Shown one piece after another: positions 9,338 through 18,026 of a stretch of 64,000 nucleotides of DNA. Position 1 is the stretch's first letter. The number at the start of each line of letters is the position of its first letter. Source of the DNA: Couchioplanes azureus (GTDB lineage: Bacteria; Actinomycetota; Actinomycetes; Mycobacteriales; Micromonosporaceae); contig NZ_BMQY01000001.1 of NCBI RefSeq assembly GCF_014648355.1, forward strand, positions 1,046,757 to 1,110,756, written 5' to 3'. The notes below the pieces were generated by a model. It saw only the letters and a list, made by a program, of their open reading frames with translations, was not told the origin of the DNA and ran no database searches. Both the position numbers and the translations under genes were made by a program.

Positions 9338-9598
9338 ATGGCCAGCGTCGAGGAGATCAAGGCGAACGTGGCGGCGTCCGTGGAGGGCGCCCGGCGCGCG
9401 GTCACCGGGATTCAGCAGGTCACCGACCAGCTCGACGAGTCCCTGACCCGGCTGCGGATCACCGCGATCGGTTCGCTGCACCCGTCGGTGGCCGCGGCCA
9501 TCGCGCAGCTCGAGCAGGCCCGCACCCGGCTGGACGAGGCCGCGACGCTGACCCGCGCCGCCATGGACAGTGCGGACGCCTACCGCACGATCGTCTAG
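9338..9598 (+). CDS. Small helical protein, size of a WXG100 secretion substrate
   Basis: An 86-residue, almost wholly alpha-helical protein starting at ATG 9338, with GGAAGGGG about 10 nt upstream. Two helical stretches (about 5-40 and 47-80) are split at GSLHPS, the length and helix-turn-helix hairpin plan of ESX/WXG100 proteins. However, there is no WXG motif and no C-terminal YxxxD/E export signal. It follows an FtsK-type ATPase and its membrane partner by 21 nt, so it may be the substrate or regulator of that pair. Function not established. Confidence 0.65.
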   Translation: MASVEEIKANVAASVEGARRAVTGIQQVTDQLDESLTRLRITAIGSLHPSVAAAIAQLEQARTRLDEAATLTRAAMDSADAYRTIV

Positions 9599-9602
9599 CG
9601 CG

Positions 9603-9632
9603 CGACGCGGCGCCGGGTGTGCCGTCGCGTCG
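9603..9632. terminator. Possible bidirectional terminator between convergent genes
   Basis: CGACGCG and CGCGTCG form a 7-bp stem with a GC-rich loop between the ends of the 86-residue protein gene and folE. There is no T-run. Confidence 0.35.
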
Positions 9633-9682
9633 GGCCGGTCCGGCGTCCGGCGGATGTGATCGTCGCCGCTGCCGACGGGCCC

Positions 9683-10357
9683 TCAGCGGGCGTTGATCAG
9701 GGCCATGGCTTCGGCGCGGACCTTGCCGTCGCGCTGGAAGGCGCCGCGGACCGCGGAGGTGACCGTGCGGGCGCCGACCTTGCGGATGCCGCGCATCTCC
9801 ATGCACAGGTGCTCGCACTCCAGCACGACGATGACGCCGCGCGGGTCGAGCTGGGTCATGAGGAGGTCGGCGATCTGGGAGGTGAGGCGCTCCTGGACCT
9901 GGGCGCGGCGGGCGTACACCTCGACGAGGCGGGCCAGCTTGGACAGGCCGGTGATGCGGCCGTCGACGCCCGGGATGTAGCCGATGTGCGCGACACCCTT
10001 GAACGGCAGGAGGTGGTGCTCGCAGAGGCTCATCACCTCGATGTCGCGCACGAGCACCAGCTCGTCGTGGTTCGCCTCGAACGAGGTGGTGAGCACCTTG
10101 GCGGGGTCGACCCGCAGGCCCGCGAAGAGCTCCGCATATGCCCGGGCGACCCGGGCCGGGGTGCGCTCCAGGCCGTCGCGGTCGGGGTCCTCGCCGAGGG
10201 CGACGAGGATCTCCCGGACCGCCTTCTCGATGCGCGCCAGGTCGACGGCCTGCTCCACCGGCGCCCCGGTGAGCTTGCCGTCGATCAGCCGCGCGGCGAG
10301 GTAGTCGATCTCGTCGGAGTCGTCGGGCTCCGTCGAGCTCGAGTCGTTGATGCTCAG
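9683..10357 (-). CDS. folE: GTP cyclohydrolase I
   Basis: Makes 7,8-dihydroneopterin triphosphate from GTP, the first step of folate synthesis. The catalytic zinc ligands are visible in [11 protein letters not shown] and in ECEHLC, and the family signature [14 protein letters not shown] is intact. A GTG at 10258 gives 191 residues, but the frame stays open and protein-like ([13 protein letters not shown]) back to the ftsH stop. There a CTG at 10357-10355 overlaps the ftsH TGA (CTGA) with GGAGGG 6 nt before it; I annotate that longer form (224 residues) with GTG 10258 as alternative. The order ftsH-folE is as in M. tuberculosis. Function sure, start uncertain. Confidence 0.9.
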   Translation of the reverse strand: MSINDSSSTEPDDSDEIDYLAARLIDGKLTGAPVEQAVDLARIEKAVREILVALGEDPDRDGLERTPARVARAYAELFAGLRVDPAKVLTTSFEANHDELVLVRDIEVMSLCEHHLLPFKGVAHIGYIPGVDGRITGLSKLARLVEVYARRAQVQERLTSQIADLLMTQLDPRGVIVVLECEHLCMEMRGIRKVGARTVTSAVRGAFQRDGKVRAEAMALINAR

Positions 10358-12390
10358 TGTGTGCCCTCCGATGTGCCGTTCGGGTTCGGCTCGGGGGTGC
10401 CGGCATTGCCGCCGCCCACGGCCACCTGGCCGTCGGCCTCGGCCTGCGCCTTGAGCTTGTCCCGCTCGGCCGGGGTCAGGACCGGCGGCGCCTCGGAGGG
10501 AAGCCGCTTGCCGAAGCCGTTGAACGGCGACATCGGCGCGCGCTTCTGCACCCGGGCGCAGATCCGGTCCATGTCCTGCTGGGTGATGGTCTCCTTCTCC
10601 ATCAGCTCCAGCACCATGGCGTCCAGGACGTCGCGGTACTCGACCAGGATCTCCCAGGCCTCGTCGTGCGCCAGCTCGATGAGCGCGCGCACCTCCTGGT
10701 CGATCTCGGCGGCGACGGCGTCGGAGTAGTCCCGCTCGTGTCCCATGGAACGGCCCAGGAACGGCTCGTCGTTGTTGGAGCCGTACTTGACGGCGCCCAG
10801 CTTCGAGCTCATGCCGTACTGGGTGACCATGGCGCGGGCCAGGCCGGACGCCTTCTCGATGTCGTTGCCGGCGCCGGTGGTGGGCTCGTGGAAGACCAGC
10901 TCCTCCGCGGCGCGGCCGCCCAGCGCGTACGCCAGGGTGTCGATCATCTCGGCCCGGGTCTGGGTGTACTTGTCCTCGGTCGGCAGCACCAGCGTGTGGC
11001 CCAGGGAGCGGCCACGCGGCAGGATGGTCACCTTGTGCACCGGCGCGGAGTGCGGCAGCGCGTACGCGACCAGCGCGTGCCCGCCCTCGTGGTAGGCGGT
11101 GATCTTCTTCTCGCTGTCGCTCATCGCCCGGGTGCGCCGCTCGGGGCCGGCGATGACCCGGTCGATCGACTCCTCGAGGAACTCGTTGGAGATGGCCCGC
11201 TTGTCGTTGCGGGCGGTGAGCAGCGCCGCCTCGTTGATGACGTTGGCCAGGTCGGCGCCCGAGAAGCCGGGGGTGCGCCGGGCGACCGAGTCGAGGTCGA
11301 CGTCGGGCGTGAACGGCTTGCCCTTGGCGTGCACCCGCAGGATCGCCTTGCGGCCCTCCATGTCGGGGTTGTCGACCGGGATCTGGCGGTCGAAGCGGCC
11401 CGGGCGCAGCAGCGCCGGGTCGAGGATGTCGGGCCGGTTGGTCGCGGCGATCAGGATGACGCCGCCCTTGGTGTCGAAGCCGTCCATCTCGACCAGCAGC
11501 TGGTTGAGGGTCTGCTCCCGCTCGTCGTGCCCGCCGCCCATGCCGGCGCCGCGGTGACGGCCGACGGCGTCGATCTCGTCGACGAAGACGATGGCCGGCG
11601 CGTTGGCCTTGGCCTGCTCGAAGAGGTCGCGGACCCGGCTCGCGCCGACACCCACGAACATCTCCACGAAGTCGGAACCCGAGATCGAGTAGAACGGCAC
11701 CCCGGCCTCGCCGGCCACGGCCCGGGCGAGCAGCGTCTTACCGGTGCCCGGCTGGCCGAAGAGCAGGACGCCCTTGGGGATCTTCGCGCCGAGCGCCTGG
11801 TACTTCGCCGGGTTCTGCAGGAAGTCCTTGATCTCCTGCAGCTCCTCGACGGCCTCGTCGGCGCCCGCCACGTCGGCGAACGTCGTCTTGGGCATGTCCT
11901 TGGTCAGCATCTTGGCCTTGGACTTGCCAAAGTTGAGGACGCGGGAGCCGCCACCCTGCATCTGCGACATGAACAGCAGCAGCAGGATCACCAGGATCGC
12001 GATCGGCAGCAGGTTGACCAGCAGGCTCAGCAGGATGCTGTCGCCGGAGACGCCGGCGTCGAAGGTGCCGGTGATCCGGCCCGCCGCCTTCGCCTCCTTG
12101 ACCTGGTTCCAGATCTGCTCGGACGACTCGTACGGATACTGGGTCTCGATCTTGTCCGTGGTCTTGTCGCCGAACCGCTCCGGCCCCGCCAGCTCGAGCT
12201 GGAGCGTCTGCTCCTTGTCCTGCAGGACGACGTTCTTGATGTTGGGCTGGGCGAGTCGATCGAGGACGACCGAAGTCTTGACTCGGTGGTAGCTCGGACC
12301 ACTGGTGAAGAATGAGCTCAGCGCGATCGCGCCGATGATCACCAGAATGATCCAGACCACCGGGCGGCGGAAGAAACGCGTACGTTCCAT
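10354..12390 (-). CDS. ftsH: ATP-dependent zinc metalloprotease FtsH
   Basis: Membrane-bound AAA protease that degrades unassembled membrane proteins and some cytosolic regulators. The start [10 protein letters not shown] at 12390 gives 678 residues; the first transmembrane helix is at about 10-30, an extracellular segment follows, and a second helix ([11 protein letters not shown]) lies near 130. Walker A GQPGTGKT, Walker [12 protein letters not shown], the second region of homology ([19 protein letters not shown]) and the zinc site HEGGH are all present. The C-terminus is a Gly/Asn/Pro-rich tail. Its stop overlaps the putative CTG start of folE. The 382-nt upstream gap would hold its promoter. 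Confidence 0.97.
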   Translation of the reverse strand: MERTRFFRRPVVWIILVIIGAIALSSFFTSGPSYHRVKTSVVLDRLAQPNIKNVVLQDKEQTLQLELAGPERFGDKTTDKIETQYPYESSEQIWNQVKEAKAAGRITGTFDAGVSGDSILLSLLVNLLPIAILVILLLLFMSQMQGGGSRVLNFGKSKAKMLTKDMPKTTFADVAGADEAVEELQEIKDFLQNPAKYQALGAKIPKGVLLFGQPGTGKTLLARAVAGEAGVPFYSISGSDFVEMFVGVGASRVRDLFEQAKANAPAIVFVDEIDAVGRHRGAGMGGGHDEREQTLNQLLVEMDGFDTKGGVILIAATNRPDILDPALLRPGRFDRQIPVDNPDMEGRKAILRVHAKGKPFTPDVDLDSVARRTPGFSGADLANVINEAALLTARNDKRAISNEFLEESIDRVIAGPERRTRAMSDSEKKITAYHEGGHALVAYALPHSAPVHKVTILPRGRSLGHTLVLPTEDKYTQTRAEMIDTLAYALGGRAAEELVFHEPTTGAGNDIEKASGLARAMVTQYGMSSKLGAVKYGSNNDEPFLGRSMGHERDYSDAVAAEIDQEVRALIELAHDEAWEILVEYRDVLDAMVLELMEKETITQQDMDRICARVQKRAPMSPFNGFGKRLPSEAPPVLTPAERDKLKAQAEADGQVAVGGGNAGTPEPNPNGTSEGTH

Positions 12391-12772
12391 ACTGTTGTCG
12401 GGCGGCGATGCGCCCGGACCCTCCTGATCGGCGTCCTGGTCACCTGGGTTGACGGTTCTCCGCCGCCGGGCACCGACGCCGGCGCCCGAGCCGCGGAGAC
12501 GCTGCCGGTATCGATAACCTCCGGACGATGAGGCCAAACCCCACCGGCCCGTCCGCTTCCGACCCGACCCGACCGGCGCACGTGACACTGCGCCACCGGT
12601 CACTCGACGGTACACCGTGGGTGCCGCTGACGACTCCGTCAGCCCGGCTGACGGAGGGGTCGCCGTCACCCGCGGTTCACGCCCCCAGCGGCCGTAAATC
12701 GCCGCAAAGACGGACAATACCCCTCGCGCCGGTGCCGGTCCGGCCATTTCTGAGAGTCGCCTGGGAGACCGT
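12391..12772. other. Intergenic region between ftsH and hpt
   Basis: 382 nt without a supportable gene. It holds a terminator-like hairpin for hpt (12634-12656), a 13-bp interrupted palindrome centred on ATCGAT (12507-12519) about 120 nt upstream of ftsH, and presumably the ftsH promoter. I see no convincing -35/-10 pair. Confidence 0.5.
12634..12656 (-). terminator. Hairpin terminator downstream of hpt
   Basis: Perfect 10-bp stem CTCCGTCAGC / GCTGACGGAG with a CCG loop, about 117 nt after the hpt stop. No T-run, as is usual in actinomycetes. Confidence 0.6.
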
Positions 12773-13348
12773 TCAGCTACGGGCGTACACCTCGGGCTTC
12801 AGCACCCCCACGTACGGCATCTCCCGGTAACGCTCCGCGAAGTCCAGGCCGTATCCGACCACGAACTCGTTGGGGATGTCGAAGCCGACGTACTTGGTCG
12901 GCACCGGGACCTTGATCGCGTCGGGCTTGCGGAACAGCGCCACGACCTCGACGCTCTCCGGCTGGCGGGACCGCAGGTACTTCATCAGCCAGGAGAGGGT
13001 CAGGCCGGAGTCGACGATGTCCTCCACGATCACCACGTGCCGGCCGGTGATGTCGCGGTCCAGGTCCTTGAGGATGCGCACCACCCCCGACGACGTGGTG
13101 CCGGAGCCGTACGACGAGACGGCCATGAACTCCATCTCGGAGTAGGGGCCCTGCCGGCCCAGCGCGCGGGCGAAGTCCGCCATGAACATGACCGCGCCCT
13201 TGAGCACGCAGACCAGCAGGACGCCGCCCTCGGCGTCCGCGTAGTCGGCGGCGACCTGCTTGGCCAGCTCTTCGGTCTTCTCGCGGATCTGCTCCTCAGA
13301 GATGATCACGCGGTCGATGTCGGCGTCGTACCAGGAGCCGTCTGCCAT
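12773..13348 (-). CDS. hpt: Hypoxanthine phosphoribosyltransferase
   Basis: Purine salvage enzyme converting hypoxanthine or guanine plus PRPP to IMP or GMP. The ATG at 13348 ([10 protein letters not shown]) gives 191 residues, the usual length; a longer reading to 13501 would enter tilS. The PRPP-binding loop [14 protein letters not shown] and the pyrophosphate-site segment [12 protein letters not shown] are intact. It lies 127 nt downstream of tilS on the same strand, as in M. tuberculosis. A Crp-like palindrome lies at 13465-13480, about 120 nt upstream of the start. Confidence 0.95.
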   Translation of the reverse strand: MADGSWYDADIDRVIISEEQIREKTEELAKQVAADYADAEGGVLLVCVLKGAVMFMADFARALGRQGPYSEMEFMAVSSYGSGTTSSGVVRILKDLDRDITGRHVVIVEDIVDSGLTLSWLMKYLRSRQPESVEVVALFRKPDAIKVPVPTKYVGFDIPNEFVVGYGLDFAERYREMPYVGVLKPEVYARS

Positions 13349-13464
13349 GGGTCTAGCCTGCCGTATGGGGAGGGCGCCGCGGCGCCGGGGGCGGCGGCCG
13401 GTACCCGGACAACCCCGCGTTATGGGTCGAATCCGCCCGAGGGCTTCCGCGTCGTGCCACTCCC

Positions 13465-13480
13465 AGTGACAACTGTCACA
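13465..13480 (-). promoter_or_regulatory. Candidate Crp-family binding site upstream of hpt
   Basis: On the minus strand the 16-mer reads TGTGA-N6-TCACT, one mismatch from the Crp/GlxR consensus TGTGA-N6-TCACA. It overlaps the tilS stop codon and lies about 120 nt before hpt. A Crp-family gene is present at 29531. Confidence 0.45.
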
Positions 13481-14438
13481 GGCCGGCGCGGACGAGATCA
13501 CCCGCTCGGCGGGCCACCAGGATGCCCTCCGGCAGCGCGGCCGGCCCCTGGCCGTGCCACCCGGTCACCAGGGAGTCGAGCGCGGCCACGTGCCGGTGCG
13601 AGAGTGCGGCGCCCGGCGCGCCCAGCTCGGCGGCCCAGGCGTGCAGCACCCGGCCGCGGATCGCCTCCGGCAGCCGCGCCAGGGCCGAGACGGAGAGGCC
13701 GCCGGGCGTCCGAGCGGCGGCCAGCGCCTCCGCGGCGACCGCGTCCAGGTACGCGACGTCCGCGGCCAGCAGCGAGGCGGTCCGGGCGAGATTGGCGACC
13801 ACGGCGGGCCCGAGCGCGGCCGTGAGGGCCGGCAACGCGTCCGCGCGGACCCGGGCCCGGGCGTACGCCGGATCGGCGTTGTGCGGGTCCTGCCAGGCCG
13901 CGAGGCCCAGCGCGGCGCAGGCGCCCCGGGTGTCGGCGCGCGAGACGTCCAGCAGCGGGCGGACGAAGAGACCCCTCCGGCGGGGCATCCCGGCCAGCCC
14001 GCGCGGACCGGCACCCCGGGCGAGCGCCAGCAGCACGGTCTCGGCCTGATCGTCGCGGGTGTGCCCGAGCAGCACCGCCGTCGCGCCGCAGCGCTCCGCC
14101 GCCGCGGAAAGGGCCTCGTACCGGGCGTCGCGCGCGGCCGCCTCGGGTCCGCCCGCGCGGCCCGCCACGTCGACGGTGACCACCTCGACGGGGTCGAACC
14201 CGGCCGACCGTCCCCAGGCGGCGACCTCGGCCGCCCGCGCGGCCGAGCCGTCCTGCAGCCCGTGGTCGACCGTGACCAGGCCGGCGGCGACGCCGAGCCG
14301 GGGCGCCACGAACGCCACCGCCGCGGCGAGCGCCAGCGAGTCCGCGCCACCGGAGCAGGCGACGAGGACCGGGCCGGCGGTCAGCTCCCGGCGTACCGCC
14401 GCGCGAAGGGTCGCCACCGGCGGCGGGATACGGGCCAC
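13476..14438 (-). CDS. tilS: tRNA(Ile)-lysidine synthase
   Basis: Adds lysine to C34 of the AUA-reading tRNA-Ile using ATP. The N-type PP-loop is clear (LVACSGGADSLALA, residues 24-37), with GHTRDDQAETVLL further on. 320 residues, the short actinobacterial form with a reduced C-terminal domain. The GTG at 14438 lies 7 nt after TAACCT, pointing to a leaderless transcript; that hexamer overlaps the stop codon of the preceding metalloprotease gene. Neighbour order tilS-hpt is conserved in actinobacteria. Confidence 0.95.
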   Translation of the reverse strand: MARIPPPVATLRAAVRRELTAGPVLVACSGGADSLALAAAVAFVAPRLGVAAGLVTVDHGLQDGSAARAAEVAAWGRSAGFDPVEVVTVDVAGRAGGPEAAARDARYEALSAAAERCGATAVLLGHTRDDQAETVLLALARGAGPRGLAGMPRRRGLFVRPLLDVSRADTRGACAALGLAAWQDPHNADPAYARARVRADALPALTAALGPAVVANLARTASLLAADVAYLDAVAAEALAAARTPGGLSVSALARLPEAIRGRVLHAWAAELGAPGAALSHRHVAALDSLVTGWHGQGPAALPEGILVARRAGDLVRAGL

Positions 14439-14445
14439 GAGGACG

Positions 14446-14451
14446 AGGTTA
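14446..14451 (-). promoter_or_regulatory. -10 element of tilS (leaderless)
   Basis: TAACCT, 7 nt before the tilS GTG; its first three bases are the TAA stop of the upstream gene. Confidence 0.45.
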
Positions 14452-15507
14452 CGAGGCGAGCCCGACCGGCCCGTGCACCCGGGCCACCCACGCGTCCGGG
14501 TCGCTCAGCTCCTCCAGCCGGGGCAGGGTCAGCGGGGAGCTGAAGATCTTGTTGAAGCCGGCCATGCCGACCCGCTCGACGACGCCGTGCACGAACTTGC
14601 GGCCCTCGGCGTACTGGCGCATCTTGACCTCGATGCCGAGCAGCCGCCGGATGGCCTTCTCCAGCGGGTTGCCGCTCTCGCGGCGCTGGTTGAACTTGGC
14701 GCGGATGGACTCGACCGAGCCGATCACCTCGGGGCCGACCCCGTCCATCACGAACTCGGCGTGCCCCTCCAGCAGCGTCATCAGGGCCGTCAGGCGGTCG
14801 AGGACGGCCTTCTGGGCCGGAGTCTGCACGATGTCCAGCACCGACGAGCGGCTCTCCGGGTCGCGCAGCGCATCCGACAGGCTGGCGACCCCGCGGCGCA
14901 GGCGCTCGAGGATGTGCTCGCCGCTCTGCGAGGCGTCCACGAAGGCCTGGACCTCGCCGAGGAAGTAGCCGCGCATCCACGGCACCGCCTGGAACTGGGT
15001 GAGGTGGGTGACCTCGTGCAGGCAGACCCACAGCCGGAAGTCCCTCGGGTCGGCGTCGAGCTTGCGCTCCACCTCGACGATGTTGGGCGCGTTGAGCAGC
15101 AACTGGCCCGGCTCGGCGGAGAAGACCTCGTACTGGCCCAGCACGCGCCCGGACAGGTAGGCCAGCACCGTGCCGGCCTGCACGCCGGTGACCCGGGAGC
15201 CGATCGCGTCGGTCAGCGCGCCCGGCTGGCGGTTGCCGGACAAGCGGCTGACCAGCGGGATGATCACTTCCTTGAGGCCGGCGATGTTGATCGCCGCCCA
15301 GTCCTTGCGGTCCACGATCCGCACCGGCGGGCCCTCCACCTGCGGGGTCAGCCCGGTGTACGCGGCGACGTGACCGCGCGCCTCGTCGGTCAGCTCGCGC
15401 AGCTGGGTGACCACCTGCATGGCTTCCTCGTAGGACACCGCGGGGCCGGACTTCGACAGCGCGCCCGCGGTGGCGGCGGCCAGATCCCAGTCAACGAACT
15501 GCGCCAT
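14449..15507 (-). CDS. Zinc-dependent metalloprotease-like protein (DUF2342 family)
   Basis: A 352-residue protein of the family often annotated as F420-biosynthesis-associated or zinc-dependent metalloprotease (M. tuberculosis Rv3626c type). The zincin motif HEVTH sits near residue 170 in VCLHEVTHLTQF, followed about 20 residues later by GEVQAFVD, a plausible third-ligand region. No signal peptide, so probably cytosolic. I chose ATG 15507 over GTG 15516 because TACGGT lies exactly 7 nt before it. Substrate unknown; the F420 link is only an annotation habit. Lies between PBP4 and tilS, as in M. tuberculosis. Confidence 0.85.
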   Translation of the reverse strand: MAQFVDWDLAAATAGALSKSGPAVSYEEAMQVVTQLRELTDEARGHVAAYTGLTPQVEGPPVRIVDRKDWAAINIAGLKEVIIPLVSRLSGNRQPGALTDAIGSRVTGVQAGTVLAYLSGRVLGQYEVFSAEPGQLLLNAPNIVEVERKLDADPRDFRLWVCLHEVTHLTQFQAVPWMRGYFLGEVQAFVDASQSGEHILERLRRGVASLSDALRDPESRSSVLDIVQTPAQKAVLDRLTALMTLLEGHAEFVMDGVGPEVIGSVESIRAKFNQRRESGNPLEKAIRRLLGIEVKMRQYAEGRKFVHGVVERVGMAGFNKIFSSPLTLPRLEELSDPDAWVARVHGPVGLAS

Positions 15508-15514
15508 GCTGACC

Positions 15515-15520
15515 ACCGTA
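15515..15520 (-). promoter_or_regulatory. -10 element of a leaderless promoter
   Basis: TACGGT ends 7 nt before the ATG of the metalloprotease gene. Confidence 0.45.
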
Positions 15521-15556
15521 CCCGCGGGGGACCAGCGTCAGACCCGGAGAAATCCC

Positions 15557-17281
15557 TTACTGGCAGCCGCAGGTCACGAGCTTGGCGGCGATCCGGTCGA
15601 GCGCCTGGCGCGCCGCGCCGGTCTCGCCGGTCGCGTCGGCCAGGACGGCGAAGACCAGCAGCCGGCCGTCCTTGGTGATCAGGTTGCCCGAGATGGCGTT
15701 CACCCCGGTGAGCGAGCCGGTCTTGGCCCGGACCAGCCCCTGGCCCACCTGGTTGCCCGCGGGTTCGGCGAAGCGCGACCGCAGGGTGCCGGACCATCCG
15801 GCCACCGGCAGGCCCCCGAACATGCTGCCCAGCGCGGGTTGCTTGCCGCTCGCGGCGAGGGCCAGCAGGTCGGTGAGCAGGCCCGGGCTGATGCGGTTGT
15901 CCAGCGACAGGCCGCTCGCGTCGGACAGCTCGGCCTGGTCGGCGGGGAGACCCAGCTTCGTCAGCTCGGCGCGCATCGCCTCGGCCGCCCCCGCGAAGGA
16001 CGCCTCCTTGCCGGTGGCCAGGGCGACCTGCCGGGCCAGCGCCTCGGCGAGGACGTTGTCGCTCTGTTCGAGCATCCAGTCGAGCACGTGCACGAGCGGC
16101 GGCGACTGCACCACACCCAGCTCGGCGCCGGGGCCGCCCGCGGCGGGGGCGGACGACGCGGCGGGCTCCGCGGCGGCCGGGGCCTTGCCCTCGCGGACGG
16201 CGGTGCCCGGCAGGCCGAGCTGCGCGGCGAACGCCCGGCCGGCCGCGAGCGCGGGGTCGGCGAACCGCTCGTCGCCGCCGAACTCGTGGTGCACCGGCTC
16301 GACGCGCCCGCCGTCGGTCATCAGCGCCTGGATCCGGGCCACCTGGCCCTCGGCGATGAGGCCGTCCTCCCAGCCGGGCCCGGTCTCGGGGCCGGTGAAG
16401 AGCGAGGTGTCGACCACGACCCGGGTCGGCTCCTGGGCGCCGAGGGACTTCTTGACCTGCTCGGCGAGCTTGTCGAGGCGGGCCGCGCCGGGGAACAGGC
16501 CGTCGCCGTCGACCGCGAGCGAGGGATCGCCGCCGCCGATCAGCACGACCTCGCCGGGCTCGGCGCCGGCCACGGCGCGAGTGCTCAGCCGGTGGGCGGG
16601 CCCGCGGGTGGCCAGCACGGTCGCCGCGGTGAGCAGCTTGGTGGTGGAGGCGGGCGTGGTCTTGGTGTCGGCGTTCTTCTCGTACAGCGCCTCGCCGGTC
16701 GCCGCGTCCACGACCGAGACGTTGACCCGGGAGCCGAGGGCCGGGGCGTCGACCAGCGCGCCGATGGCCGCCTCGACGCCCGCGGCGGTCGGTGCGGCGC
16801 CGCCGGCGCCGGCCGCGACCAGCACCGGCGACGGCGCCGGCTCGGGGGTGCGTGCGGCCGCCGACGGCCTCGCCGGGTCGTCCGACAGCCAGTCGTCGAC
16901 CGGGCCGGGCCGGACCAGCAGGACCGTTCCCGCGGTCAGCACGACGAAGATCAAGATCGCGAGAGACACCACCATCGGACGCCGGACCGGACCGGTTGCC
17001 GGCTTCGCCGCTGGCGCATCCCCGCCCGGCGGGTGCCCAGGGCCGGTGACGGACGCGCCGGGCGAAGTGGGGGGTCCATCGACGGGTGGGAAGTTTTGCG
17101 ACGTCTGCGGGACCTGGCCGACGTTCGGGGGAACCACGGCTCGGCCGTACGTCGTACCCGAGGGGCGGGGAAGGCCCGGCACCCCGGTCGGCACACTGGC
17201 CCGCCCTATCCCAGAAGTAGCGTTGCGTTGCCTCGACACGCCGTCCTGGTCGGGACCATTCTGTGAATCTTGCCTCCCCAC
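15557..17281 (-). CDS. dacB: D-alanyl-D-alanine carboxypeptidase/endopeptidase (PBP4, S13 family)
   Basis: Penicillin-binding protein that trims peptidoglycan peptides outside the membrane. GTG 17281 (RBS GGGAGGGG) gives 574 residues. A long Pro/Gly-rich cytosolic segment (1-105) precedes one membrane helix (about 106-126, MVVSLAILIFVVLTAG). Active-site motifs are all present: SxxK as STTK near 220, SDN in EQSDNVL near 410, KTG in RAKTGSLTG near 525. The long proline-rich cytosolic leader resembles those of mycobacterial homologues (Rv3627c) and may be regulatory. Divergent from ppa. Confidence 0.93.
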   Translation of the reverse strand: MGRQDSQNGPDQDGVSRQRNATSGIGRASVPTGVPGLPRPSGTTYGRAVVPPNVGQVPQTSQNFPPVDGPPTSPGASVTGPGHPPGGDAPAAKPATGPVRRPMVVSLAILIFVVLTAGTVLLVRPGPVDDWLSDDPARPSAAARTPEPAPSPVLVAAGAGGAAPTAAGVEAAIGALVDAPALGSRVNVSVVDAATGEALYEKNADTKTTPASTTKLLTAATVLATRGPAHRLSTRAVAGAEPGEVVLIGGGDPSLAVDGDGLFPGAARLDKLAEQVKKSLGAQEPTRVVVDTSLFTGPETGPGWEDGLIAEGQVARIQALMTDGGRVEPVHHEFGGDERFADPALAAGRAFAAQLGLPGTAVREGKAPAAAEPAASSAPAAGGPGAELGVVQSPPLVHVLDWMLEQSDNVLAEALARQVALATGKEASFAGAAEAMRAELTKLGLPADQAELSDASGLSLDNRISPGLLTDLLALAASGKQPALGSMFGGLPVAGWSGTLRSRFAEPAGNQVGQGLVRAKTGSLTGVNAISGNLITKDGRLLVFAVLADATGETGAARQALDRIAAKLVTCGCQ

Positions 17282-17431
17282 ACGCCCCTCCCCCGTACGT
17301 AGCGTCAGACTTAGGGGAGACTACAAACATCCGGCACACCGGCGCGCACGGATTCCTGCGGGGCTCATGGCTGCCCTGCTCCGGCGCTGGGACCACGGCC
17401 GGTCCATCCGGGGCGAACAAGGGAGCGAACG

Positions 17432-17935
17432 ATGGATTTCGACGTACTGGTTGAGATCCCCAAGGGCCAGCGGAACAAGTACGAGGTCGACCACAAGACC
17501 GGCCGGATCCGGCTGGACCGGACGCTCTTCACCGCGACCCAGTACCCCGCCGACTACGGGTACATCGAGGGAACGCTCGGGCAGGACGGCGACCCGCTCG
17601 ACGCCCTGGTGCTGATCCAGGAGCCGACGTTCCCCGGCTGCCTCGTGCGGGCCCGGGCGATCGGCATGTACCGCATGACCGACGAGAAGGGCCGCGACGA
17701 CAAGGTCCTCTGCGTGCCCTTCGAGGACCCGCGCCAGGAGCACCTGCGCGACATCCACCACCTGGGCGAGTTCGACCGGATGGAGATCCAGCACTTCTTC
17801 ACGGTCTACAAGGACCTCGAGCCGGGCAAGTCGGTCGAGGGCGCGACCTGGGCCGGCCGGGTGGAGGCCGAGGAGGAGATCCGCGCCTCCTTCAAGCGGG
17901 CCGAGGCCGCCGAGGCGCACGACGAGGACCACTGA
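17432..17935 (+). CDS. ppa: Inorganic pyrophosphatase
   Basis: Cytosolic family I enzyme that hydrolyses pyrophosphate and pulls biosynthetic reactions forward. 167 residues, starting at ATG 17432 after GGGAGCGAACG. The signature around the active site ([21 protein letters not shown]) carries the three metal-binding aspartates. Strong transcription stop is likely at the hairpin 16 nt downstream. Next to dacB in divergent orientation as in M. tuberculosis Rv3627c/Rv3628. Confidence 0.97.
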   Translation: MDFDVLVEIPKGQRNKYEVDHKTGRIRLDRTLFTATQYPADYGYIEGTLGQDGDPLDALVLIQEPTFPGCLVRARAIGMYRMTDEKGRDDKVLCVPFEDPRQEHLRDIHHLGEFDRMEIQHFFTVYKDLEPGKSVEGATWAGRVEAEEEIRASFKRAEAAEAHDEDH

Positions 17936-17950
17936 CCGCGCACGCGTCGA

Positions 17951-17985
17951 CGATGGCCGGGCTTTTGCCCGGCCATCGTGCTTTT
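17951..17985. terminator. Terminator between ppa and eccD
   Basis: Perfect 12-bp stem CGATGGCCGGGC / GCCCGGCCATCG with a TTTT loop, followed by a short T-rich tail. Serves ppa and probably also convergent eccD. Confidence 0.85.
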
Positions 17986-18026
17986 CCGGTCGAGGCCGCG
18001 CCCGTGGGACTGCGGCAGCGGGAGCG

